NCBI GenBank assembly: GCA_003991915.1 | Contig: RQTK01000761.1 | Span: forward strand, 71,571 to 135,570 | Reading direction: 5' to 3' | Length of the DNA stretch: 64,000 nucleotides | Source: Elysia chlorotica | Lineage: Eukaryota; Mollusca; Gastropoda; Plakobranchidae | Part shown: positions 1 to 25,563 of the stretch, piece by piece | How positions within the stretch are numbered: the stretch's first letter is position 1 | Layout: every line of letters starts with the position of its first letter | Notes under the pieces: model-generated | What the model saw: only the letters and a program-made list of their open reading frames with translations | The model's database searches: none | Told to the model about the DNA's origin: nothing | Translations under genes and position numbers: made by a program

Positions 1-516
1 TAAGGTAAATTTTCTTCTCACTCTAGTCTAGTGCTATTGTTACTCTAAAATCTAAGTTAAATAATTATCTCACTCTTTTAGGGCTCATTTTTTAAGAGGC
101 TGCAAAGAAGCATGCTGCAAAGTATCATATGTGCTGTTTGAAGTAGAAGTATGGTTTTTTTTTTCACTCTTGCTGTAAAGCTACATGTATGCTCTGAGTG
201 CTCTGTAAGTTGCTGCCATTTATGCCATGAGTTAAATGGAAATTCCCAGAATGTTTGAGGTGGACTACCATTCAGAAATTATCTTAAAACTACCAACAAA
301 AAAAACAAGAGTTACGGCATTCTGCGAGCTCAGCAACAATAGATTTCATAAATATTAAACATGAAAAAAAAAATAACAACACAAAAAAACAATTAAAGTT
401 TTTAGTTTGTGAGATTGAAGCTATTTTCCCTCAAGTTATCAATCTGAATTATGTTTCTTCTTTTGATCGGAGTTTCTCAAAACAATATATAATTAAACAT
501 GTTTATCTGTGTGAAG

Positions 517-15439
<14,923 letters not shown>

Positions 15440-16570
15440 TGAGACTAGTTTTAGAATAATGAGCTATCAGGTCATGGTCACATATAATGATCATTTTGGA
15501 GTTATAATGATGATTCAATCTTTGTCTTTTTCACCATCTTCAACTCAATGCACATTAGACGATACTTACAATTTTCTTGCATGAAACTCTTATATATGAG
15601 TAATGTGTTTTGAAAGTGTGATGTACATAAATAATGCTTCAGTATTAGAACTGTGAAGAGAGAGATTACTGAAAAGAGTAGCATGTGAAGTGTTTGCAAA
15701 GAGCTAGGATCTGCGATTGCTTTTACATTATCAAATTAAACATCGATTGTTGAATTTTTGTTTTGTTTTTTGTCAGCTATTTTCAAAAAATTATGTTATT
15801 CAAGCCTTCCACTGCTTAAAGAAGGAACCTTATAATCCCTTGTTTCTTTGTTGTTGTTTGATGAATTGAAGGTTGTTCAATCAGGTTAATCAAGATATGT
15901 TTATGAACTTAAGAGTAATATCAGCTCTGCAATTTTTCTGCTGATACACTTAATGAGAAATGTTCATTTTGTTTCACTACATTTCTGTATCAGGTTTAAA
16001 AAAGTCATTTTGTTGCTATATTATTTTACCAACGGCTAATCAATCTTGTTATACTACTTTTTAAGGTTGGCTGTAATACAAGTGTCATATAGTTGCAATT
16101 TATTGCTTGTCTTGAATTTAATATGCAATATACATATTTTTTTAACTCATAACTAGACAGCAATTTTTCTGTAAAAAAAAAAGCCACTCATCACTCATGT
16201 CAAACAAAGATCAGATGCCCTTCTGCTTTCTTATTTTACTATTAGGATTTTTTTGGGGGTCAGAAAATTTTGATTGTTTTCATGCTTTGTTTTTTTTCTT
16301 ACTGAGTATTTAATATTTTGTGCATGCTAGGCTGATATTGAGTATTTTATTATTATACTTTGAAACATGTAAGTTCTCGCCCAAAACATAGAAAATGGAA
16401 ACAAAACAACGACTCAGTGCTGTATTGTGAAATGTTAAACCTAATACTTATGACAATGTCAATTTTTTACATAAGTATAGGAAGTCTAAAAAGAGCCAAG
16501 TCTGAATGCCATATAAACTTCTTTTTTTTGGTTCAGGCTTACATCCAATAAATTCAGGATTTGTTTTCTT
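15440..16570 (+). other. Probable 3' untranslated region of the acetyl-CoA synthetase gene
   Basis: This AT-rich stretch follows the stop codon directly and has no long reading frame. An AATAAA hexamer at 16547-16552 is followed by a T-rich stretch, which fits a cleavage site near 16570. Other AATAAA or variant hexamers lie further right, near 18320 and 18362, so a longer UTR is possible. Confidence 0.35.
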
Positions 16571-19500
16571 TTAAATGGCTACAAGTCCTGTAATATCATC
16601 AAAATTTTTTTGTAATTCCATCTATCATTATCAACCTAAACTCATATATACATATAATATATATATATGTATTATAAAAATGGAATGCATAACTGTGTCC
16701 GTACTAAACTTTAGTGTACTCGGGGGTTTGCCAATTTTTAATGGTTAAAAATAGTATGGAAGCATTAAAAATGTTATACCAATTTTAAAATGTTTATTTC
16801 AATGTTTACTTATGTTGATAGCAAGTTATGATTTAGGTTTGAAAAACAAGTACTTTAACCATTAATGATGCACAGCGCTAGCCATCGCCCTTTAAGCCTC
16901 ATGTGCCACATCGCCTGCTATATATTACTCCTAAAAAACGCTGTGGACCAATATTTTAGGGACCCAATATCATTGCTGAATAGCGATGTTTAAAAACTAA
17001 AATGAATAAACTTCCTTTCACTTTTTACCGAAATGAAATTTGTATATAATTAACGGAAACTTTTTAAGATGGCATTTAATTTCATGGCAAGTTTGACAAC
17101 ATGAAAGCGAAATAATAATGATGAGGGTATCCCAGTTGACGTATTTGACTATGATTTGGATGAAAGTGATATAGTATGAAGTATGAGGAACCCAATCCAA
17201 TGGAGCGACGAACTGAAAACTGTTTTGAATGTTTTAAACAGTAAACAAACATTTTATTTATATATATAGTTTTTTCAAAGCAATATAACAACAAAACAAA
17301 GAATATGTATATGATTTTTTTTTTTAAACTGCCCATATAAGAAATTAGAATTATTCCCCTTACATTGGCATATCGAAGGTGTGTTTTGTTGGAATGCGTG
17401 TTGTAAATTATGCAATTTTACAAAAGCTTACAAACAGAGTAATAATTGTTCATCTTGGTTCTTAGGATTTTTGCTTCTGCGATTTGAATTAAATTATGTA
17501 ACTTCACTTTGTAGGGTGCTTACAGGTGCAACAAAATATAATTTTATAGGATAAAATATAAAGTTTTTTTACTATTAAATAATTACCCCCCAAAAATAGA
17601 TAAATGCATTTATATCATATCATAGAACATGAATTTGAGGCAAATTTCTTATGGAAAAAAAAACAACTATTGGAACCCTTAATTGATGCCTCTAAACCCC
17701 TTGATCAATCATGTATTCATGGGACTACTATTTTTCTCAACTCTTTATTCTCATAAACTTAGAAGTCTTAAAATATTTATTGGTCAGACATAACACATTT
17801 CTGATTTTGTAAATTCCATATCCACAATCAATGATTTATGGGTAGCTTTTTTATTATTTTAGTTCTATGTTGGTATTCTCTGTTTTGGGCATTAAAAAAA
17901 AGTGATTTAGAATAACTTCTACTTACTTCAATTATTGTACCAATTTTTTTATGCAATTCCTCAATGTCAACTATTAAACAAACATGTTGGTTGGTTTATT
18001 TTCTTTTAACTTTTGATGTCTTAAAACTGTTGACAATTTGTTTTGTATCTCCTTAGATAGTTACTGTTGCTCATATTAAAATTGCTTTTTCATATTTGTT
18101 TAGGAAATTTTTCTTAATATTTTAGGACGTTTTTCATTGTTTTTTTAGGAAAATATATTGTGTAATTTTGTAATTAATTTATGTTTTGACTGTGTTTTTG
18201 ACTCAGGTAAAATGCTGTTGTTTCTATAATTGTATTCCTCAATATTTTAAATGCTGTAGCAGTAGGCAAGTTTTGTTACAATCATTTTGCTCATTTTAAT
18301 TTTCAGGAGGGTCTGATAAAATAAACTTTGATGTTTTAATTTTGCCTATACTTAGAAATTGAATAAAATGATTGGGAAATTAAACATTTTTTATTTCTCT
18401 ATACGATACCAATTTCTATATTTTGATCACTTAATTGTGCTGCTTTAGTAATATAAAAGCTAGTTTGAAAAGCTAGGATCTAGCAGAAAATCAACACAGT
18501 TCAACTCAAATTCAGCTCCAATAAGCTTAAATGGTTTTCTTAAAGTTAAACACTGTTTAAATCATAACCACGATATAAAGGCCTACTTAAAAAGATTGAT
18601 TTGAGCGTAAAACATGTTATGTGCATTTTTTATTTCAAATTTCCAAAAGGAGTTTCTAGGAAAAAAAGGATCCTGTAGAGTAAAAAATAAGAAACATAAG
18701 CCTGTTAGTACCTGATGAATCACATTAAATAGAACAACTCTTTTTAAATGCCTAGTACAATCAGGATGCTGACTCTTGGTTCCCCAACGCTCTCACAAAC
18801 TTTAATTTTTAAATTTTTGTATGGTTGTGTACTTGACATTAATTCTACACCCGCTAGTACAACAATGTTTATTTATGTGTGTAGTATAATAATGAATGTA
18901 TGATGTACAATACATTATGGCTTTCAAAATTACCCCCCCCCCCTCCACCCCCACCTTAATGAGACATAATGAATATCAGATTATAATTAATAAATACAAC
19001 CAAACGGTATTTTTGGGGCTTTATTTTCAGCTTGATTACACAGACAAAAGAAACAGTAATACATTGCATGCATTATTCCACAGTAGCTGACAAATCAATT
19101 CATTGTTTGAACAAGTATTTAAAAATTCGTTTAACAGGTTAATGAGATATTGGTATTTTACATTTCTACATCAACAATCATGATATGAAGATATTTTAAA
19201 ATATATATGATGAAAAGTTGTGGTTCTGTAATTAAAGCATGAAAATCAGGATATTTGTGATTGCTCTGAACCCTTTTAATTTCCTGAACCATCTATTGAA
19301 AGTTAATATTGGCCTTTATCAAAATTCAGACGCAGAAATTTGCTATATTTGAATGTAATGAATTTTTTTTAACCCATTTGATTCCAATTGCTTTAGGTTT
19401 CGATCACTTGCCTTCATTTTCAACAGTAGTTGCAACTCATAAGATGAGACTGATCAAAATTATTGTCATCTTGGTTATCTTTCTAGTCTGCATCATCCAT

Positions 19501-19994
19501 CACTGTTCAGTACACTTGCAAACAAAATTTGTTTTTTAGATATAAAAAATCACATCATGCAGATCATATAAAGAAACTTGAAAAAGTAATTTAACCTTCA
19601 CCGCCAGTCACCTGCGCTGTTGTTTTTTTTTCTCCAACAGTAAACATCACGTGGGTGTTTTTCACCCAGTAACCCTTGAAAAGCATTAAAAAACATATTG
19701 CGAATAGCGGAAAATAGTTATGTAATATGTGCATCTATCTATTGATCTAGCTATCAATCCATTTACTTATCTATTTATCTACATATGTATATTGTTATCT
19801 ATCTCTATTTTCATCTATCTCTCTGTTTCTCTGGACAAGTAAAACTACTTTTGTATGTCTAGCAAGGCTTATCACAAGAAATGTTTTTACCACATTGACA
19901 TCCTCTCTGTCTTTCTATCATTCTACATTGCTCTATGTATGGATCTTACTAAGAGTAAGAAGAGGAAAAGGAGGAAGTAAAATAAAATAAAAAG
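16571..19994. other. Intergenic AT-rich DNA, nothing recognised
   Basis: About 3.4 kb with long A and T runs, a TA run near 16643-16675, and tetranucleotide-like CTAT/ATCT tracts at 19720-19830. No spliced or unspliced coding signal, RNA gene or named repeat was found on either strand. Confidence 0.6.
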
Positions 19995-20255
19995 AGGTTG
20001 GTTGGTTGATTGGTTTACGTCCAACAACAGCACTATATAGGCTATATTGTGGACGGGCCCAAAGACGGACGTCTGACAATTTTGTGTGCTGCCACACACG
20101 AGACAGGGCGGGGATACCATGACTCCTGTCTCAGCCGGTCACATTATACTGACACCGACCCAACCAGTAGGGAACGCAACAGCCAGGATTCGAACTCGGG
20201 ACCTTTTGCGTCGGAAGCCGATGTTCTACCCCTGGACCACCGCGCCCCCCAATGA
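19995..20255 (-). mobile_element. Near-complete tRNA-derived SINE
   Basis: The best copy of the family in the window. On the minus strand it begins with a tRNA-like head: an A-box-like TGGTCCAGGGGTAGAAC and a B-box GAGTTCGAATCC. The body follows (GGTTGGGTCGGTGTCAGTAT, GCTGAGACAGGAGTCATGG, CTGTCTCGTGTGTGGCAGCA, GTCAGACGTCCGTCTT). It ends GTTGGACGTAAACCAATC with a run of CAAC units. Such elements are copied by pol III transcription and a partner LINE. It has no coding capacity. Confidence 0.85.
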
Positions 20256-20815
20256 GGAGCAAGAAGAGGATTATCAGGAGGAACAGGAGAAGGGAGATGA
20301 AAAGCACTAGGACTGGGAGCTAGAAGAGGAAAAGGAGCAGTAGGAGCAGGCGATAGAAGATAAAAACAAGGAACAGGGAGGGGAACAATTAAAATTAGAC
20401 GAGCAATAGCAGAATATGGATGGGGAGAAAATTGAGTTGGGAGCAGGATGAACTAGGGGATTGGGAGCAGCAGGTGAAGGATGAGGAGTTAGGAGGAACA
20501 GACGCAGGCGGAAGAGTATGAGGAGGCGGAATCGGGAAAGGAGGAGATACAGGCGGAAGAGTAGTACTAGTAAAAGGCCCAGACGAAAGAGGAGGAACAG
20601 AAGCAGCAGCAGGAGGTGTAGATACATAGGAGGAGCAGGGAAGCAAAAATGAACAGGAGAAGGTGCAGGTGCAGACAAAGGAAGACATGCAGAATGAGCA
20701 GGAAGAAAAGGAAAGGGAGGGGGAGCAGGAGAAAGAGCAAAGGTGGGAGGAGGGGCAAAAGGGGGGAAGAGCAGGAGGAAGTTAGAACAGTAGGAAGGAA
20801 AAAAATGGAGAAAGT
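20256..20815. repeat. GA-rich (AGGAG/GAAGAG) tract between two SINE pieces
   Basis: About 560 bases dominated by degenerate AGGAGCAGGAG and GAAGAGGA units. It sits exactly between the head of the SINE at 19995-20255 and the tail fragment at 20816-20892. Serine-, leucine- and proline-rich reading frames on the minus strand are products of the base composition. Confidence 0.8.
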
Positions 20816-20892
20816 TGTTGAGTTGGTTTCAACGTCCAACTTCAGCACTATTATCTATATAGGCTGTATTGTGGACGGGCACCAAGACTGAC
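20816..20892 (-). mobile_element. SINE 3'-end fragment
   Basis: It contains GTTTCAACGTCCAACTTCAG, TATAGGCTGTATTGTGGACG and GGCACCAAGACTGACGA, the last third of the SINE in minus orientation. It is followed at 20893-20942 by a short GA/GT microsatellite. Confidence 0.75.
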
Positions 20893-20899
20893 GAGAGAG

Positions 20900-20940
<41 letters not shown>

Positions 20941-21725
20941 GAGATTATTGCCATTGCCGAAGCTTATTTATGAATATACAGGGTTTTTTCACCCACTTAG
21001 CTTCAAGGAAACCATATGGTTCAGAAAAAAAATTACACACACACACAAAATTATTAGTTTAAAAAACCGGACAACACAGACAGAGAAGGAAGCATAAAAC
21101 ACAAATCGAGGAGTACATAATTATTAATTTTTTATCTCGTAATTGGCACCCAAAAAAAACAGAATTGCGCAGATTTCCCACAGGGTGGGTGTTTTTCACT
21201 CATGAGTGGCAGTGAAGGTTAAAACGCAGACCAATAGTAAGACCATAAAGCATTCTTTTTGTGATAATAAACCAATAAAAGGTATAATTATGGCTTCAAA
21301 TAGAAACACAACATTTGCTTTTAAGTAATGGGTTCTTTCTTCTTATTAATCCACCTATTTATTTGACAAATCGAAAATTATGAAAAACAGGAAGGGCTTT
21401 ACTAACTTACACTCACAGTTACAGCAGTGCAATGAGCGTTTGTGCAGCATTGATTTTTACCATATCATAACAGCTATGGAAAAAAAATTGTTGAAGCCTT
21501 GAGTTTATCTTGTTTGGAGAAAAGAAAAAAAAAGAGCAATACTGATTTCTTTGGTCATATCTTCCCTACTTAATCAATTAAATTCAAGCAAAAAAAATTA
21601 CCTCTGTGAGGCAAAAAAACCCAGTGATTTTGACTTTCATAAAGTCCCATAACAATTTTGATGAGGCTGTGATAGTCACAACAGTAGCTTTTGTCAAAAA
21701 TAAAAAGATGAGTAATAGATTAAAC

Positions 21726-21960
21726 TATGGTGATCCTTAAAGTAAAATAATACTGAAAGTGAAACAAAGTGGGAAGTCAGGCTCAAAAGTCACCAACAGG
21801 AGCAAATGAAGATAGGAGCCAAAACCCAACACTTAAACTGCCTATTTTTATTAAACTATCATAAAAATTTATATATCAAAATTTATAAAGATTTTTGTAA
21901 AGCTCCATGCGTGTAAAAAAAATTGATGCAAATTTTAGTAGGCAGTTTAGGTGTCAAGGT
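21726..21960 (+). repeat. AT-rich dispersed repeat, copy 2
   Basis: This is the longer partner of 5743-5899, with the same blocks in the same order and same orientation. TAAACTGCCTA (21834-21844) pairs exactly with TAGGCAGTTTA (21939-21949), framing about 95 bases of AT-rich loop. Copy 1 has the same arms with a shorter loop, so the inverted arms appear to belong to the element. Confidence 0.7.
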
Positions 21961-22744
21961 CAATCATATTTAACAGATCTCTTCCTCCCTCTCAAAAATA
22001 AAAAAGATTTAAGTGTGGATTTGATCATTTCAAGACATAATTATTTAGAAACAAATCTTTTGGTCATTCTGATCATCATGAAATAAAATTCCGCATTCGG
22101 TCGTATCATAAAATTTTATGATAGCAATTAATTAAAATAGTTACTTCTAAACTATATGTGAGCACATAATAAAACTAACATACACTTTGCAAAAATACAG
22201 GCAGCATGTCATGCGAAAACATTTGGATGGTTGAAAATAATGAAAGATAATTAAAAATGAAAACGATGAACAAAAATGATAATTTGATATGTCTTTTGAT
22301 TCAACCACAAAAAAGTATTTACATGTTCTGGCTTTTCTACTTTTCCAGCAGTTTTACAGATCCCTAGTTGAATGTTGGTTATAACAATTAACATAGAGCT
22401 GTACAGCATCTACCTAACTTCTTCTGTTTTTAATGCTACAAGCAACATACAATGATACATATACCTTATATATATATATATATTCTTTTTTATATTGAAT
22501 ACATGATTTTTAAAATTATAACACTTATGTTTGTTTTGCAACATACATAATATATTATGTTAAACAAATAAAAGTAGATAACCTCTCTTCAGAGACAATT
22601 GCATATTTTCTTCAAATACTATTTGTCATTCAGTGCAAATGACCATGGTAATTACCTTTCCCAGGTTGATAGTGGATACTTCCGAAGTTCTAAGTTTGAT
22701 TAACTCTGGTTCCAACTAAGTTAAAAAAGGGGTCATGCTGGCAT

Positions 22745-22935
22745 AAGTCGTAGAGAGTTGGAATTCTATTCAATATGTCAGACTTTGTCAGATTTCGTGT
22801 CAGTATAATCTGAATGGATGATACAGAAGTCCTGGTTTCCTCACACTGTCTCTGTGAAGCAGCACATGGGATTGAGTCAGGCCTAAGTTTTGAAACCTGT
22901 TGAAGTATAGGATTTGCCTAGGGAATGTAGGGTAA
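22745..22935 (+). mobile_element. Weak, old SINE copy
   Basis: CGTGTCAGTATAATCTGAAT, ACAGAAGTCCTGG, CACACTGTCTCTGTGAAGCA and GCAGCACATGGGATTG resemble the SINE body in plus orientation. Both ends are unclear. Confidence 0.4.
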
Positions 22936-24270
22936 CACTTCTCTCCTAATAATCACAATTAATCAGAAATCCAAAACTATCAATAACAACGATTTATTCT
23001 GCTCAATACTATCATAGAACATCTAACTTAAAATGAGAAGAAAGTTTTTTTTTTTAAAGCACTTTTCAGTACTGATACCATTTCATGAAGTGCTTCTTCA
23101 ATAGCAAATCATATAAAACATACAATTTTCAAGATCATATCACATAAATTTACATTTTATTAGAAACTTGCGCATAACAGCAGCATCACTATCCTACATT
23201 ACTTTAAAGAATGATTATAAGAGGAGCTTAAGTACAAACTATGTACATACATGTATGAAGATAAGAATCGATTGGAAACCCAAAAAATTGTAAATGACAT
23301 ATTGTAAAAATCTATTTTTTTTTTAAATGAATTCACTTGGTAATTTTATTTTCTTTAGCTTTGCTAAAATCAGACTCATGATTATTTTAAGTTTTCCTGA
23401 CTGTTATTTAAATATTTCCCATAACCCTTCACATAAGTTTCTCATATAGGGGCGGGAGGTGAAATCTACTTAAGCAATCAAATATTTAGGGTTGGCGAGT
23501 TCAGGGAGTAATAGGTAACACTCAGTGAGTAAATTACTACATGAGTGCATTTTTATCTCAATATTATTTTTTAATTATATGGACCTTTTTGTAATTCAAA
23601 TCCTCTCCATTGATTTCCAAACATTTTGAATTATGAGCTTCCTACTAAAATATTTTTGTATAAAACATTTATAATCTACAGCTTAACAAAGAAAGAAACC
23701 ACTTTTGTTTGATCTTTATGAAACCAATGAATTCAAATGCAAAGTCATCACAAATAGCTAAACTTAACCTGTACCTTAGTAAGTTTGTATGTCTTGTCAG
23801 GGCAATACATGTAATATACATGAGAATGGGCATGTATACTCTCTTCTGTTATGGAATCTTTCTTTTGCATAATTCCTAATAAGCAGACAAGCCCAATCAA
23901 ATTTTTAGACAATCATATAAGGTAAGAATAAGAGAAGATGTTTGCTAGAATCGGAAGACGAAAAAAAAATACAAAAGCATTGAAGCTAATTCAAACAAAA
24001 TACTTGACCACCAAGTAAGGAAAAAAAAACAACAACCAACAAAGACCTTGTAATAGGCCCTACTAATGCGCATTAAAACTGGTCAGCAATATTATGAGTT
24101 CACTGTGTTACTTGTTTCTATGAATTTCACACTAGGAAGTATTTAGAGCCTTTGTTTATATGCCTACTTCTCAATTAATGCAAATAGTCTGCTTTGCAAA
24201 TGAGGATGGATTGACTGGACTTTGCTATATTACAAAGTGTACCACAACACAACAGTTGCAAACAATACCA
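22936..24270 (-). other. 3' flank and possible 3' UTR of the zinc-finger gene
   Basis: AT-rich DNA downstream of the minus-strand zinc-finger gene with no reading frame of note. On the minus strand, AATAAA hexamers are complementary to 23345-23350, 23156-23161 and 22993-22998; any could end the transcript. Nothing else is recognised. Confidence 0.3.
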
Positions 24271-24275
24271 TAAAA

Positions 24276-24373
24276 CTATGGCACAAAATTGGGTACATGC
24301 CCCAAGTCTACGGAAATGACCCCAGTTTCAGTGAGGGTGTAAGAGTCATCTTGGTCCTGAGCACAGTGGTTGG
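24276..24373 (-). CDS. Duplicate of the zinc-finger gene's last coding segment, candidate alternative terminal exon
   Basis: On the minus strand a good 3' splice site (TTTTCAATTTCAG) ends at 24374. After two bases the frame reads AQDQDDSYTLTETGV, then ISVDLGHV, and stops at 24276-24278. The gene's own ending reads AQDQDDAYTITETGV, then ICLD and stop. Over the 57 shared bases about 52 match, and similarity continues past the stop, so a unit of about 100 bases was tandemly duplicated. Use as an exon would need a phase-1 donor upstream; a weak one is possible at the CAC-G/GT in the codons for HGV of the terminal exon. Whether it is transcribed is unknown. Confidence 0.4.
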
Positions 24374-24393
24374 CTGAAATTGAAAACATGTCC

Positions 24394-25563
24394 CTAGTCT
24401 AGGCAAATGACCCCAGTCTCAGTGATGGTGTAAGCGTCATCTTGGTCCTGAGCCAGGTCAAGGTTCCTGTTTCTGCTGACACCGTGGGGCACTGCCCCCT
24501 GCTGGGGGTAATGATTAGTCTGGCTGAAGCCACCACCCCTATGCTGAAGTTGTTGCCGGGGATATTGCTGCCTTGGAACTTGGCCTCTCCCTCTTGGTGA
24601 ATTCATCACCTGTGGCCTAATCTGTGCTCCTGCTGGTTGTCTCGGGCCAAATCTCTGGGGAGGGAAGCCGGGCTGCCTCTGCGGTAAATGCTGCCGGGGC
24701 GGGCGCGCAAAAGTTTGCTGTGGATATGGACTGGCGACGTGGGCACCTCTACTTGAAATTCCTGATGGAAGCCTGGGCGTTTGTTGAAGAGTTCTTTGCA
24801 TTGGGAGACTAGGATTTGGCGAGTTTTGGGGGACCCTCTGCCTAAACCGAACAGGCTGCTGTAAGTTGGGTCTTGGTTGAAAACTGGGGCGAGAACTAGA
24901 CTGAGGATTTAAATTACTGGGCATCGGTGATTGAGGCTGGACAGGGACATGTCCTCTTACTGGTGATGCAACATTTGAAACCAATTCTGGGTGCGGTGGC
25001 CTAATGCCACGATTACTAACAGATCCTGTGAACGCCTGGCGAGGCATGTTCATTCGAGGACGTGTAGCTTGAGGTGAGCTGAAACCACTGTTGTGGACCT
25101 GAGCTGGCCTCACTGTACTATCCTGAAAAACATTTGGTGTGGGTGGGTGGAAATGCTGTTGCTGCTGGAATGGAACAGTCTGTTGTTGAGGTTCAGAGTA
25201 AGGCAGTCGTGGCTGCTCTTGTTCAGCCACTTTATTCTCTCCGGGTTGTTCTATGCATTCTAGATCAACATCAACCACCTCATATTCATCATTTGCTGAA
25301 GGTATCACTGGCAGTGGAGTGGACTCAAAAGACTGCTCCTTTTGAGAAACAAAGTTCTGAAACTCAGGATTTTCCAGTGCCTGTCCAGTTGGAGCCTGGT
25401 TCATCATAAGGGAGTTGTTTTTGTTGGCAGATTCCTCTAGTTTCTCTGCTGCGCCATTCTCCACCTTTTCTTCAGGTGGCACTGATTTCTTAGCTTGAGG
25501 CTTTTTAGGTGCCCTCACTTTCTTCTCTGGGATCTCTAAAACTTTCTCTCCCATTTTTTGTAG
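24394..25563 (-). CDS. Terminal coding exon of the zinc-finger gene, Gln/Pro/Arg-rich tail
   Basis: This exon encodes 389 residues with no zinc finger. It opens LQKMGEKVLEIPEKKVRAPK, then an acidic SIM-like patch YEVVDVDLECIE, then a long Pro/Gln/Arg/Ser-rich region with scattered RG and PRQ units, and ends DDAYTITETGVICLD. An alternative reading is a separate gene starting at the internal MGEK. The in-phase splice junction, the shared RG/proline style and the SIM-like motifs favour one gene. Confidence 0.85.
   Translation of the reverse strand, partial: LQKMGEKVLEIPEKKVRAPKKPQAKKSVPPEEKVENGAAEKLEESANKNNSLMMNQAPTGQALENPEFQNFVSQKEQSFESTPLPVIPSANDEYEVVDVDLECIEQPGENKVAEQEQPRLPYSEPQQQTVPFQQQQHFHPPTPNVFQDSTVRPAQVHNSGFSSPQATRPRMNMPRQAFTGSVSNRGIRPPHPELVSNVASPVRGHVPVQPQSPMPSNLNPQSSSRPSFQPRPNLQQPVRFRQRVPQNSPNPSLPMQRTLQQTPRLPSGISSRGAHVASPYPQQTFARPPRQHLPQRQPGFPPQRFGPRQPAGAQIRPQVMNSPRGRGQVPRQQYPRQQLQHRGGGFSQTNHYPQQGAVPHGVSRNRNLDLAQDQDDAYTITETGVICLD

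Noticed and set aside
1-10. Possible splice donor (AG/GTAAAT) at the left edge ending the previous Acss2-like exon
   Set aside because: The phase required by the exon at 517 would make the preceding codon TAA, so the edge is more likely plain intron.
20165-20255. tRNA-like sequence with A and B boxes on the minus strand
   Set aside because: It is the head of a SINE with body and tail attached; the acceptor stem does not close as a functional tRNA would need.
20307-20891. Several 80-120 codon frames on both strands in the GA-rich tract
   Set aside because: Amino-acid content is set by the AGGAG/GAAGAG units, with no domain or splice structure.
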